NCBI RefSeq assembly: GCF_034092395.1
Contig: NZ_CP139301.1
Coordinates: forward strand, 62,001-126,000
Length of the DNA stretch: 64,000 nucleotides
Direction: 5' to 3'
Origin: Prochlorococcus sp. MIT 1307
GTDB lineage: Bacteria > Cyanobacteriota > Cyanobacteriia > PCC-6307 > Cyanobiaceae
Shown: in pieces, positions 1 to 7,611 of the stretch
Layout of the letters: each line of letters starts with the position of its first letter
How positions within the stretch are numbered: position 1 is the stretch's first letter
The notes under the pieces: generated by a model
What the model was told of the DNA's origin: nothing
The model's database searches: none
What the model saw: only the letters and a program-made list of their open reading frames with translations
Position numbers and translations under genes: made by a program

Positions 1-149
1 ATTTCCGTTGCCATTGCCATTGCCATTTCCGTTGCCATTGCCATTGCCGTTGCCATTTCCGTTGCCATTGCCATTGCCATTGCCATTGCCGTTGCCATTT
101 CCGTTGCCATTTCCGTTGCCATTGCCATTGCCATTTCCGTTGCCATTGC
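1..149 (-). repeat. Tandem hexamer repeat encoding (Gly-Asn)n
   Basis: Imperfect six-base units (GGCAAT, GGAAAT, GGCAAC on the minus strand) repeat to the window edge. All stay in frame with the pilin-like gene. The sequence varies only at codon third positions, so the amino-acid pattern seems to be selected rather than the DNA repeat. Confidence 0.9.
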
Positions 150-753
150 CGGATTCTGAATCAGCTTCACAAGTTATATAGGGTTTAGCTCCTTTTTCAT
201 CGACTTTGGAAGAATATTCTTTGACAATAGCAATACCATCAATAGGGTTATAGCAACCAAGGACTGCACTTCCATCACTTGCATATTCCCCTCCATTTGG
301 ATTGGCTTTTACTTGATAAATGGACTTGTTGTCATCAGTACTAATCTTTCTCATTTCAACTTTGTAATTTCCTGATGCTGAATAAAAAAGGGCATCATTT
401 TTATTAACTGAAACAGGAGTTGAGCCTTTACAAACTGAACTGCCTTCTGTTTCAACATAGTTAGCGTTACATTTCTGGATTTTTACAAATTTTGAAAGCT
501 GCCCCATATCTTCTGGAAGTCCTGCGTACAAGGCATAATTAGATTGAGCAGCTTTTATCATTGAATCAACGATCCCAGATGCTTCCTTTTGCTTGAATTT
601 ATTAAGAACAGGCTTAAATTGGGGGACAGCTATCGAAGAAATGGCACCAAAAATCATTATTACAACAATAAATTCCAAATAAGTAAATCCTTCTTCTTCT
701 GTTTTTTCTGAAAAGAAGGAGTTACTTATTTGTTTTAGAGATTGTTTTCTCAC
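1..753 (-). CDS. Type IV pilin-like protein with Gly-Asn repeat tail (3' end outside window)
   Basis: The frame is open from a GTG at 751-753 to the window edge (251 codons, no stop). About 23 residues in is a prepilin cleavage motif, [10 protein letters not shown], followed by a hydrophobic helix ([18 protein letters not shown]). The Glu at position 5 of the mature protein is present, so this is a class III-signal pilin or pseudopilin. The globular part has several Cys. The C-terminus is a run of alternating Gly and Asn. It follows the 786-1610 gene by 32 bases on the same strand, so the two are probably co-transcribed. Pilin-like identity is well supported. Whether it forms fibres is unknown. 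Confidence 0.8.
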   Translation of the reverse strand, partial: MRKQSLKQISNSFFSEKTEEEGFTYLEFIVVIMIFGAISSIAVPQFKPVLNKFKQKEASGIVDSMIKAAQSNYALYAGLPEDMGQLSKFVKIQKCNANYVETEGSSVCKGSTPVSVNKNDALFYSASGNYKVEMRKISTDDNKSIYQVKANPNGGEYASDGSAVLGCYNPIDGIAIVKEYSSKVDEKGAKPYITCEADSESGNGNGNGNGNGNGNGNGNGNGNGNGNGNGNGNGNGNGNGNGNGNGNGNGN

Positions 754-785
754 AGAGTCCTACTTCTTAGAGAGCTTTAGATTGA

Positions 786-1610
786 TTATTGTTCATTATT
801 ATTATATTTTGCTTCAAATATAAAAGGAGCAGTTGAGATAGACTCGACTTTTATTCCGTCTCCATAGACTTCTAGGCTGTTCTTAAGAGTAAGATCAAAA
901 TAACCATCAGAACTTTCTTTCAACGTTATTGGTGTTGACAATTCGAGCATATAAAACATATAAGTTACCTTGTCTCCATAGCTCTCAATAAAGTCAGTGT
1001 CTAAACCAATTGCAGTTATTTCATATCCATTGTAATTCATTTCACATCTTGAGAAGGTCCCACCATTGTTATCACAATAACCATTGTCTTTATTGTCCTT
1101 TCCCCGCCAATTTCTTAGCTTGGCTGCAAATTTAACTGGATCTCCTTTTTTTGTTGTTAAGTTCTTTTCATCAGAGCCTAGTGTTCTCCAGGTGGTTTCT
1201 CCGCTACGATATTTCCCTGAACTTATAAAACTATTTTTTAAAATCATAGTTAAATACTTATATTTCCCTGGCTTAACAACCTCCCTACCAGTTGTTGGAA
1301 GTTTATATTTAGAATCTTTTCCTAATTGATTTCTAAAAAGATTGCCATTGCCATTAAAAATAGTTATACATTCAGCTTCAGAATAATTTGCTGAACTACG
1401 AAAATCAGGGAAAGGACTTTTTTGACAAAGATCTACCCTATAAGTATCAATAACGTAGGAGCTAGGCTCTATTAAACAAGCAGTCTTATTTGGAATTTGT
1501 CCTGCACATTTTATAATTGTTGAAGCGGAATAAGTAGGTTGATTCTCAAAGCCTACTACCCCCCCCAAAATTGTGAGCAATGAAATGAATAAAGAGCTTT
1601 TTTTTATCAT
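786..1610 (-). CDS. Secreted protein of unknown function (274 aa)
   Basis: It starts with a Sec-type signal peptide (MIKKSSLFISLLTILGGVVG, then cleavage near YSAS). The mature part has about eight Cys residues spread through it, suggesting a disulfide-bonded exported protein. I recognise no domain. It lies directly upstream of the pilin-like gene on the same strand, so a role as a pilus-associated surface protein is a guess from context only. Confidence 0.75.
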   Translation of the reverse strand: MIKKSSLFISLLTILGGVVGFENQPTYSASTIIKCAGQIPNKTACLIEPSSYVIDTYRVDLCQKSPFPDFRSSANYSEAECITIFNGNGNLFRNQLGKDSKYKLPTTGREVVKPGKYKYLTMILKNSFISSGKYRSGETTWRTLGSDEKNLTTKKGDPVKFAAKLRNWRGKDNKDNGYCDNNGGTFSRCEMNYNGYEITAIGLDTDFIESYGDKVTYMFYMLELSTPITLKESSDGYFDLTLKNSLEVYGDGIKVESISTAPFIFEAKYNNNEQ

Positions 1611-1976
1611 GAAGACTTCGGAATTAATAGATTAAAACAAAAGCTGAACTTTTTGGTGGGTTTCATGAGGCCTGCTATTGGAATTATTTAACATAGTATT
1701 AGTCGACTTTTGGAAAGTACACAATTTTTTGCAAAGAAAAGATTAATCTGAAACTATTCTTTAGCGTTCCACTCTGCCTTTGCAGTTTTATATTTCAAGC
1801 AGTATCTTTCTTCTGAGATACGATTGAAGGCAATTATTTAACCAAGGGTATACAAAATAGTTTTTCAACTTACAGAACAAAGCGACAAGATATTTATTTG
1901 CACCTTAATGAGCAGTGAAACTCTAATTCCTGACTTGGTTGATATCGTCCCGCTTCTGCGCCTACAATCCAAACAA
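1611..1976. other. Intergenic stretch, nothing recognised
   Basis: About 365 bases between the secreted-protein gene and tRNA-Pro. I see no convincing reading frame, repeat or strong terminator. It presumably holds the promoters of the flanking transcripts. Confidence 0.5.
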
Positions 1977-2050
1977 CGGGGCGTGGCGCAGTTTGGTAGC
2001 GCGGGTGCTTTGGGAGCACTAGGTCGCAGGTTCGAATCCTGTCGCCCCGA
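1977..2050 (+). tRNA. tRNA-Pro (anticodon UGG)
   Basis: The sequence folds as a full cloverleaf. The acceptor stem CGGGGCG pairs with CGCCCCG (2043-2049), with discriminator A at 2050. The anticodon stem GGTGC/GCACT encloses loop TTTGGGA, giving anticodon TGG. The T arm is GCAGG-TTCGAAT-CCTGT. No CCA is encoded. Its 3' half is the integration target of the element to its right. Confidence 0.97.
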
Positions 2051-2052
2051 CT
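2006..2052 (+). repeat. Left attachment site (attL): 3' part of tRNA-Pro
   Basis: These 47 bases, from the anticodon stem to two bases past the tRNA, recur without mismatch at 26932-26978. The tRNA stays whole on this side. That is the usual outcome of tyrosine-recombinase integration into a tRNA 3' end. Confidence 0.92.
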
Positions 2053-2158
2053 GGCTTTTGGCGGAATCCCAATTTTCTTTCGCGGACAAAAAGCGGACAA
2101 AAGGGATCGTTTTTGCTGGGTTTTAATAAACCTGAGCAGAAAGCGGCATGATGTGGAG

Positions 2159-2272
2159 ATGGAAAATGACTTCGCCGCCACTATTCAGAAATACATCCTT
2201 TATGTGTTTTTAGGAGTAGGTTTGTTCGCCGCTCTTGGGTTGGTTGTTTTCTTGATAAAACTGATCTTCTAA
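2159..2272 (+). CDS. Small membrane protein (37 aa)
   Basis: ATG to TAA with a short polar N-terminus (MENDFAATIQK) and one long hydrophobic helix. The stop overlaps the next ATG (TAATG), so the pair is translationally coupled. A diverged copy sits in the same position after the second tRNA fragment (27085-27198). Conservation of this pair at both element ends supports it being a real gene. Function unknown. Confidence 0.65.
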   Translation: MENDFAATIQKYILYVFLGVGLFAALGLVVFLIKLIF

Positions 2273-2427
2273 TGGACTTAATCGCTTTAGACAAAAAAGC
2301 CGCACTGGCAATCCAGAACCGTTTTGGATTGAGCAACTACCAGATGCTTTGTCTGAGCTGGGTCATGGGTCTGGTAATGGGATTTGCTCTCGCCTTAATT
2401 CTGCACTGGCTTTTTTCTCCGCATTAA
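2272..2427 (+). CDS. Small membrane protein (51 aa), family with GLSNYQM motif
   Basis: The N-terminus is amphipathic (MDLIALDKKAALAIQ), followed by FGLSNYQM and a transmembrane helix ending HWLFSPH. It overlaps the preceding gene by one base. A frameshifted copy lies at 27198-27351, and a more distant relative (GISNYSL plus a helix) at 61527-61700. Function unknown. Small single-helix proteins near element ends could be holin-like, but nothing here proves that. Confidence 0.65.
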   Translation: MDLIALDKKAALAIQNRFGLSNYQMLCLSWVMGLVMGFALALILHWLFSPH

Positions 2428-2527
2428 TTAATTGGTTCCCTGGGGATGGATGGTTATTCAGTTTTTTAATGAGTGTTTTCTAAGAAAGAAAGTGTTGCTA
2501 TCAAACTGAGAGCAGCCTTTTTTGATA

Positions 2528-2842
2528 ATGCAGCACTATTTAATCGTTTGGGAGTTCCCGACAGTTGAAGGTGCGTGGTCTTCATGCCCAGGCTTCGCCG
2601 ATTACATCAACTCTGGAGCGCCTGGAGACAAATTCGATGGCTTTGAGTTGAAGTATCGAGTTTGTGAACCTATTAGTGGCAGCGGTGTAGCAATAGCCGT
2701 GGCTACAGATATTGGCAAGGTTTGGGCTCATCTTGGACCTTGGATCAAAGAGTACGGCATCCAGTTTGAAGTTACAGCTGTGGTATCAGATGCCGAATTT
2801 GCTGCCATGTGGCCCGGGGTTTCTGCTGCGGCATCTGTGTAA
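2528..2842 (+). CDS. DUF3303-like small protein
   Basis: About 104 residues from the ATG at 2528; a TTG two codons earlier is less likely. It begins MQHYLIVWEFPTVEGAW. The pattern of a short beta-rich start, Gly-rich middle and AEFAAMWP end resembles DUF3303 proteins common in marine picocyanobacteria. Biochemical function is unknown for the family. It stands alone, with no close neighbours on its strand. Confidence 0.6.
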   Translation: MQHYLIVWEFPTVEGAWSSCPGFADYINSGAPGDKFDGFELKYRVCEPISGSGVAIAVATDIGKVWAHLGPWIKEYGIQFEVTAVVSDAEFAAMWPGVSAAASV

Positions 2843-2955
2843 TGATCTGATCAATCAATAATGCTCCGTTAACTATTTAGTTTTCAAGGGGCAAATCGTT
2901 GTCGGAAAATGGTCCACTGGCCGCCAATTCAAAATGCAGCTAAAGCCGCATACAA

Positions 2956-3261
2956 ATGAATTATCAAATGCTGCTTGAGTGCCATGCAGCGGGTACAGCT
3001 ATTACCAAGAAAGAAGCTGAACTTTTAGATCTGGAGCTGGACTCTCAAATTGCAAGTATCAAAGTTTCCAGGACGCAGGGTTGTATTGAAGTTGCTCCAG
3101 ATCACATCTGTAAGTCTGCGCTTGTGTGCAAAGGGAGCTTTTGGATTACTTGCTTTGCTTCTGTACTTGATCAAATCAATCCAGTTTCGATGGGAACAAA
3201 AGCAAGAGGTGCAAGAGTTTTCGACGAATTGGTGAACAATGGATATGTAGTTACGGATTGA
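2956..3261 (+). CDS. Hypothetical protein (101 aa)
   Basis: Soluble, no signal peptide, four Cys. It begins MNYQMLLECHAAGTAITKKEAELL and ends VNNGYVVTD. I do not recognise the family. Codon use is ordinary and the frame is long enough to be plausible, but no paralogue in the window supports it. Confidence 0.5.
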   Translation: MNYQMLLECHAAGTAITKKEAELLDLELDSQIASIKVSRTQGCIEVAPDHICKSALVCKGSFWITCFASVLDQINPVSMGTKARGARVFDELVNNGYVVTD

Positions 3262-3419
3262 GATTGGTTGCCGTGGGATGGATAACTATTCAGTTTTCGA
3301 GGTTCAAAACAGGATGTGAATGATAAACAGAGCGGTGAGTAAAAAAGTGAGTGTGTTCTTTTTGCCCGTCAGGTCTCGGATTACTGCGTCTGCTGATCGA
3401 CCAACTCGCAAGCAGAAGT

Positions 3420-3455
3420 AATCACCTCGTCCTTAGAGGACGCTTTGGTGATTTT
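3420..3455 (+). terminator. Strong two-part hairpin, possible terminator
   Basis: AATCACC pairs with GGTGATT around an inner perfect stem CGTCCT/AGGACG, followed by TTTTC. It lies between the 2956 gene and the DUF1330 gene. The T-run is short, so it could also be a structured 5' leader. Confidence 0.5.
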
Positions 3456-3526
3456 CATTTGTTTGAAAAAAATGCTTTGATGTCGATGGAGGACACACGT
3501 CCTGCGTTTTCGACTCACTTATTCTT

Positions 3527-3868
3527 ATGGACAAAAAAGGTGCAAAAGGTTATTGGATCTCAACCTCAACAGTTATTAATCAAGAACTCTTTGCTGAATA
3601 CGTAGAAAAGGTAGGGCCTTGGCTAAAAGAAGTTGGGGGTAAAGTCTTCGCAAAAGACACTGAGCCACAAGGAAAAGAACAAACAGTAGGTGCAAACTTA
3701 GCTGTTATTTGTGAGTTCCCTTCCATGCGTAGAGCTGTTGAGGCTTATGAATCAGTGGAGTATCAAGAGCTAAGCAAAATCCGCAAAGCCGCTACAGAGA
3801 ATGCAACCTTCACGATCATGGAAGGGATGGATGAAGCAACAAAACTAAGAAGAGCAATGGGCAAGTAA
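3527..3868 (+). CDS. DUF1330 family protein, copy 1
   Basis: 113 residues beginning MDKKGAKGYWISTSTV, with an EFPSMRRAVEAYESVEYQ segment as in DUF1330. That family is a ferredoxin-like alpha/beta barrel, often dimeric, related to the ABM/DUF1330 fold. A close paralogue lies at 45716-46057 and a decayed fragment within 47789-48000. Catalytic function is not established for the family. It abuts the next gene directly (TAA then ATG). Confidence 0.85.
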   Translation: MDKKGAKGYWISTSTVINQELFAEYVEKVGPWLKEVGGKVFAKDTEPQGKEQTVGANLAVICEFPSMRRAVEAYESVEYQELSKIRKAATENATFTIMEGMDEATKLRRAMGK

Positions 3869-4090
3869 ATGTCTTTACGTCACCCCCTTTTCCATAGAAC
3901 CATCTTGGCTCTTCTATTAGATGTTCAAGAATCAGGGTATGAACCACCAACGCTTGAGAATAGAGAAGTATTTAAAGCTGAACTTCTACAAGAATTAGAA
4001 GAAGGTATAGCTCCCATTATTGATCGATGTTGTTATCGGAATCCATCAGTGAAAAGAAGCGAAGAAGAGTCAAACCTTCCCAAGTGTTGA
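3869..4090 (+). CDS. Hypothetical small protein downstream of DUF1330
   Basis: 73 residues starting at the ATG that follows the DUF1330 stop immediately, so probably the second gene of an operon. The sequence is soluble and acidic in the middle (ELEEGIAPIIDR). No family recognised. Confidence 0.5.
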   Translation: MSLRHPLFHRTILALLLDVQESGYEPPTLENREVFKAELLQELEEGIAPIIDRCCYRNPSVKRSEEESNLPKC

Positions 4091-4109
4091 TTGGGTCCCT
4101 CTGAGCTAT

Positions 4110-4152
4110 TCCTTTGTGGGTCGTCCGAAGGCTCGAAATCTTCCTAGAGTCG
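4110..4152 (+). repeat. GRPKA repeat, copy 1
   Basis: Reads GTGGGTCGTCCGAAGGCTCG and continues similarly in copies at 32149-32192 and 33641-33683. All three can be read in one frame as (V/M)G(R/H)PKA(R/S), so it may be a fossil of a gene start. Copies 1 and 3 lie within about 70 bases of the 3' end of a convergent HTH gene. Confidence 0.6.
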
Positions 4153-4215
4153 TGCCCTACAACTGGAGACACTTTTGTTGCTTCTAAGGAAGAGATAAGC
4201 AGTAATAGGAATGCT

Positions 4216-4509
4216 TTAGCGCTTTTTAGCGGTTGACAATTTGGTTAACTTTTTAGCCTGCTGTGCTTGCTCTTTTAGCCATACATCAGGGTCAAAATCA
4301 CGGATTGGATTGGTCGCTCTCCACTGAATGTTGTACATGATGTGCCTGGCAAGAGACATCTTCCCTCTGGGCTTCATGTTGAGGTGAAGCTTCCCTTCTA
4401 CATCTTCTAAGAAATCGTCTAAATAGCCGAGATCTTTCATCTTGTAGAGCTGACTTCGAGACGAATACCCAAGGAACTTGGCCGCTTCTGTGAAGGTACA
4501 AATCATCAT
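4216..4509 (-). CDS. HTH protein next to capsid gene, possible packaging or excision protein
   Basis: 97 residues from the Met at 4509; an upstream Met would add an unlikely hydrophobic stretch. The N-terminal motif CTFTEAAKFLGYSSRSQLYK is an excisionase/MerR-like helix-turn-helix. The rest is basic, with a conserved MKPRGKMSLARH block. A paralogue with the same layout lies at 33749-34027. It follows the capsid gene on the same strand, 80 bases away, so a small-terminase-like or regulatory role is possible. That role is inference. Confidence 0.65.
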   Translation of the reverse strand: MMICTFTEAAKFLGYSSRSQLYKMKDLGYLDDFLEDVEGKLHLNMKPRGKMSLARHIMYNIQWRATNPIRDFDPDVWLKEQAQQAKKLTKLSTAKKR

Positions 4510-4589
4510 TGGTTTAATTCCATAGAAAAAAGGCGGGGCCAACCAGGAGGAGACCACCACAGAATCCCCCTATCAACCCCGCCAAGCTC

Positions 4590-6197
4590 TTAAGACGCGA
4601 TTGCGTCCTTCATGGCAGCAAAGGATTCAGCATGTCTGACAGCAATGTCGATTGACTGCAAAGCCCGTATGCCAACAGTGCCTTTGGCGATGTCGGTGTA
4701 TGGATCGACCAGCACTTCGAGTGATCCCCACATGCCGATCAACAAGTCTTTGAAATTGCCGTAAAGGATTGCACTCAAGCCACTGCCTGAACCTTTTGTG
4801 AGGTCAGAAGGAACGTTGTTAGATACGTGGAAACGTCTTGAAAGAATCTGCTGCTTGCCTAACTCAGCACCATATGGAGAAAGGATGTAATCACCATTGG
4901 AGTCTTTGAGTTTGTGGACTGCACCTTCAACCTTTGCATTTGTTAGGAACGCACAGTTTTCGAGATCAGCATTGTCAACAGAGACAGCTTTTTTGAGGTC
5001 TACAAAATCATCCAAATCAGCCGCGGCTCCATTGGTCCCACCTGCTACAGATCCAATACCAGTTGTGTTGAGGATGCCTAAAGGTTGAGAACTTGAACCA
5101 CTGCCGTTAATTGCAGCTACATCAATACCTTCAGCAATCTTGGCGATGATGTCTGATTTGATCAGTTCCTCGATTTCTGGAGTGGACTGCAGAGACATCA
5201 AATGGCTGTACTTGCTGTATGCCCCGATAGTCTTTGGCTGCATGGAGATATTGCGCAGAGTGCCTGTTGATTCAGTCACGCTGTCAGCGTCATCAGCTCC
5301 AATCCAATAGGTAGTAGAGGAAGCATTTCTTGCAGGAATGTCTACGTTGCCAACCAATCCAGGCAACATGCGAGCACCTAATTCAACGACAGCAGAGCTT
5401 GGTCTTAAAGACTCAACGAACTGATCTGCGAGGTGTTCTGTAGCGACTGCATAACCACCTGCTGATGCAGAGGATGTGACATAAGCACGCTTGCTCCAAG
5501 CATTATTTGGGACGAGGAAACCTTGTGAACGCTTGCCAGTTTGTAGCTGCAATTCTTGGTTAACTTCTCGCTCAAGACCAGCTTGCGACCAATCGCCAGA
5601 GACAGAAGCTTGAATTGCTCTGACCATGCTGAAGTCTCTTGTCGCGTCTCGATATTCTGCGGATTGCCAATCGTTAGAGATGGTTTCTACTTCTTTGGGG
5701 ATTGAGGCAGTCATAGGTTCTGAATAAGAGGGGTGTGATCGGTGAATACCAATCGAGTTGTCACTTGGTACAGCGACCAAGGAGATCTCCACTGGTTGCC
5801 AGCGGGTCACTAAGGTTTTGCCGTCGTCGGTGTATTCGCTTTCGTTGATTTGATACCCAACCGAAATGTTCTGGAGGATTCCTTGTGTGACTTCTTTTCT
5901 CTTGGCAATAGCTTCATCAGATGTTCCCCAGCGAACAGTTGCTCGTCCTTTTTCATTAACGATTTCGGCAGATTCAACAACACCTAAAACTTCATTCGGT
6001 TGATGGTTCCAAAGGAAGGGCGCCCCATCATTTAGACGAGATAGATCAACGGCTTCCCTTTTATGAGAGAGCACTTCATCTCCTAGTGGAGTAGGGACTG
6101 GATTCTCTGAACTAAAAGACAGGTTAAAAGTGTCGCTATCAGCCGCCTTGGAATCGAGATCTAAGAATCTTGTCTTAATCGCTGTATCCGTAGTCAT
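4590..6197 (-). CDS. HK97-type prohead protease fused to major capsid protein
   Basis: 535 residues. Residues about 20-160 look like an S78-type prohead protease (APFLWNHQPNEVLGVVES with the His, NISVGYQI with the Ser, EISLVAVPSD). Residues about 230-530 are an HK97-fold capsid protein, with VVELGARMLPG, a Gly/Ser-rich glycine loop region (GSGSSSQPLGIL) and DIAVRHAESFAAM at the end. Protease-capsid fusions are known in phages and in capsid-encoding satellites. No portal, large terminase or tail genes are in the element, so packaging would need a helper phage or the missing parts elsewhere. Intact frame, no truncation. Confidence 0.92.
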   Translation of the reverse strand: MTTDTAIKTRFLDLDSKAADSDTFNLSFSSENPVPTPLGDEVLSHKREAVDLSRLNDGAPFLWNHQPNEVLGVVESAEIVNEKGRATVRWGTSDEAIAKRKEVTQGILQNISVGYQINESEYTDDGKTLVTRWQPVEISLVAVPSDNSIGIHRSHPSYSEPMTASIPKEVETISNDWQSAEYRDATRDFSMVRAIQASVSGDWSQAGLEREVNQELQLQTGKRSQGFLVPNNAWSKRAYVTSSASAGGYAVATEHLADQFVESLRPSSAVVELGARMLPGLVGNVDIPARNASSTTYWIGADDADSVTESTGTLRNISMQPKTIGAYSKYSHLMSLQSTPEIEELIKSDIIAKIAEGIDVAAINGSGSSSQPLGILNTTGIGSVAGGTNGAAADLDDFVDLKKAVSVDNADLENCAFLTNAKVEGAVHKLKDSNGDYILSPYGAELGKQQILSRRFHVSNNVPSDLTKGSGSGLSAILYGNFKDLLIGMWGSLEVLVDPYTDIAKGTVGIRALQSIDIAVRHAESFAAMKDAIAS

Positions 6198-6530
6198 CCT
6201 TTGAGTCCTCTATGAGTATTTTTTGGAAACGGCGAAATTGAGCCGATGAAAGTGAGTCTTCCAATGGATCAGAACGCGATGGCCTGTCATCACCCATAGG
6301 ATTTACGACTAAAATTAAAGTGGTCATATGGCTGATCTTAGAGTTTTTTGATCCCTATAAATGGCTGCAAATACTAGGGTTTTCAAGGCGAAAGCTTATT
6401 TATCATTAAGTCGCCGCTAATGTTTTTTATTTGACGCTATTGATTTGCTAAATAGCTCTTAAATGCGCTTAATTGCCGCTAATTAAATATTTCAATATGC
6501 TTATTGAAGATCAATAGAAGAATGGATTAG
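6198..6530. other. Intergenic region upstream of the capsid gene
   Basis: It holds the divergent promoter region for the capsid operon and the small membrane genes. The right part (about 6451-6505) has an AT-rich segment, TCTTAAATGCGCTTAATTGC plus TATTTCAATATGCTTAT, that recurs at about 7130-7180. Both copies precede small membrane-protein genes, so it may be a shared promoter or leader. Confidence 0.5.
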
Positions 6531-6809
6531 ATGCATATTCCCTCTATTTTGCTTGAGATTGGTCCTTTCTCTGACCCTATGACTTTTAGTGGCTTGTGGT
6601 TCGCAAGTTGGCTATTTACTTGGTTTTCAGGCGTAAGTTTTAACCATGTTATGAATAAAGAGATGTATTCAACAATGGCTTACTCCGAAAGCGGAAAAAA
6701 AATCAATAGGAATGGAGATACACCAAAAGCTGTTTGGGTGGCAGCTTTATGGGCATTACCACTTGCTATCTACATTTCTCATGCTTGGAATAGATGTCCA
6801 GTTAACTAA
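6531..6809 (+). CDS. Small membrane protein (92 aa)
   Basis: Two hydrophobic segments (FSGLWFASWLFTWFSGVSF and WVAALWALPLAIYISHAW) flank a polar loop. It is followed after two bases by another membrane-protein gene. Unknown function; part of a run of four tiny genes in the element. Confidence 0.6.
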   Translation: MHIPSILLEIGPFSDPMTFSGLWFASWLFTWFSGVSFNHVMNKEMYSTMAYSESGKKINRNGDTPKAVWVAALWALPLAIYISHAWNRCPVN

Positions 6810-6811
6810 AG

Positions 6812-7036
6812 ATGTTTGCAATCATTACTTTCCTTATTGGCTTATTCCTCGGCTGGGTTTTAACTTGCAGACGTTGGAACAAGGTCGAAAAACAGATAGA
6901 GAAAGAGAGAAGAAATGAGGAATCTAGATTGAGGCGTACCCCTGACAAGGAGCTTTCGCAAGTTGATCTATTAAGGAAACGCTGTCTAGAAGCTGAGTTT
7001 AAGGAGTTAGAGGAAACGCTTAAACGTCCAGTCTGA
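6812..7036 (+). CDS. Small membrane-anchored coiled-coil protein (74 aa)
   Basis: An N-terminal helix (MFAIITFLIGLFLGWVLTC) is followed by a highly charged, Glu/Lys/Arg-rich stretch likely to form a coiled coil. It directly follows the 6531 gene. The topology of one anchor plus a charged rod resembles phage spanin or lysis-accessory proteins, but that is only a shape similarity. Confidence 0.55.
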   Translation: MFAIITFLIGLFLGWVLTCRRWNKVEKQIEKERRNEESRLRRTPDKELSQVDLLRKRCLEAEFKELEETLKRPV

Positions 7037-7183
7037 TCTTCTCAACCTAGCGATCACAACAAAAGTCCTTAATCAACTCTTATTTATCGTTGATAGGTTT
7101 TAATTACCTCTAGTAATTAGCTATATAGATCTTAAATGCGCTTAATTGCCATTATTTAAATATTTCAATATGCTTATCAAGCT

Positions 7184-7348
7184 ATGAAAAAGTTTTTAAA
7201 TAGATTGAAAGCCGTTCTTAACGGTCAAGATTTCCTCTATGACGATGGAGAGAAGTACTTAAACCAGCCATTTGAGAAGCCGAAACTTCACGGTTGTCCG
7301 CTTCCATTACCTGAGATTCGAACCAAAGACAAATGGGATCAAACTTAG
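7184..7348 (+). CDS. Hypothetical small protein (54 aa)
   Basis: ATG to TAG, beginning MKKFLNRLKAVLNGQDF. Its last codons overlap the start of the next gene in another frame (ATG at 7333). A similar overlapping small frame precedes the paralogous gene at 42635, so the two-gene arrangement seems conserved. Soluble, basic. Confidence 0.45.
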   Translation: MKKFLNRLKAVLNGQDFLYDDGEKYLNQPFEKPKLHGCPLPLPEIRTKDKWDQT

Positions 7349-7611
7349 ATAAAGCTCTTAAAACAGTTGCAACACTTGCGCTCTGCGTGATTGCTGTTCA
7401 GTTGATCCCGATTTCTAAGCGTCATCAGCTTGAATATTTATGCTCTGTTAATAACTCAATAAAAACATCATTCGGACCAAGATCACGAAAACTTTCCGCT
7501 TATGATGAGATAGGAAAAAACGTTACCAAAATCGAGTCGATCGCCGGCTATTCCTATAAAAAAAATAGTTTTATGGTTTCAGATTTTTGCTCTGAACTTA
7601 AAAAGTTTTAG
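7333..7611 (+). CDS. Small exported or anchored protein with LALxVIAVQLIP motif, copy 1
   Basis: 92 residues with an N-terminal hydrophobic helix (TVATLALCVIAVQLIPISK) and two Cys in the outer part. The paralogue at 42635-42901 shares ALxVIAVQLIPxS and the same length. No known domain. The start overlaps the previous gene. Confidence 0.6.
   Translation: MGSNLDKALKTVATLALCVIAVQLIPISKRHQLEYLCSVNNSIKTSFGPRSRKLSAYDEIGKNVTKIESIAGYSYKKNSFMVSDFCSELKKF

Noticed and set aside
1-149. Possible CRISPR-like or regulatory tandem array
   Set aside because: Units are only six bases with no spacers and stay in frame with the pilin-like gene, so it is a coding repeat.
1084-1329. Plus-strand frame inside the secreted-protein gene
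   Set aside because: Antisense to a longer frame with a clear signal peptide; no ribosome site.
1865-2181. Three overlapping open frames across the tRNA-Pro gene
   Set aside because: They span a structural tRNA gene on both strands; the cloverleaf explains the sequence and no ribosome site or homologue supports translation.
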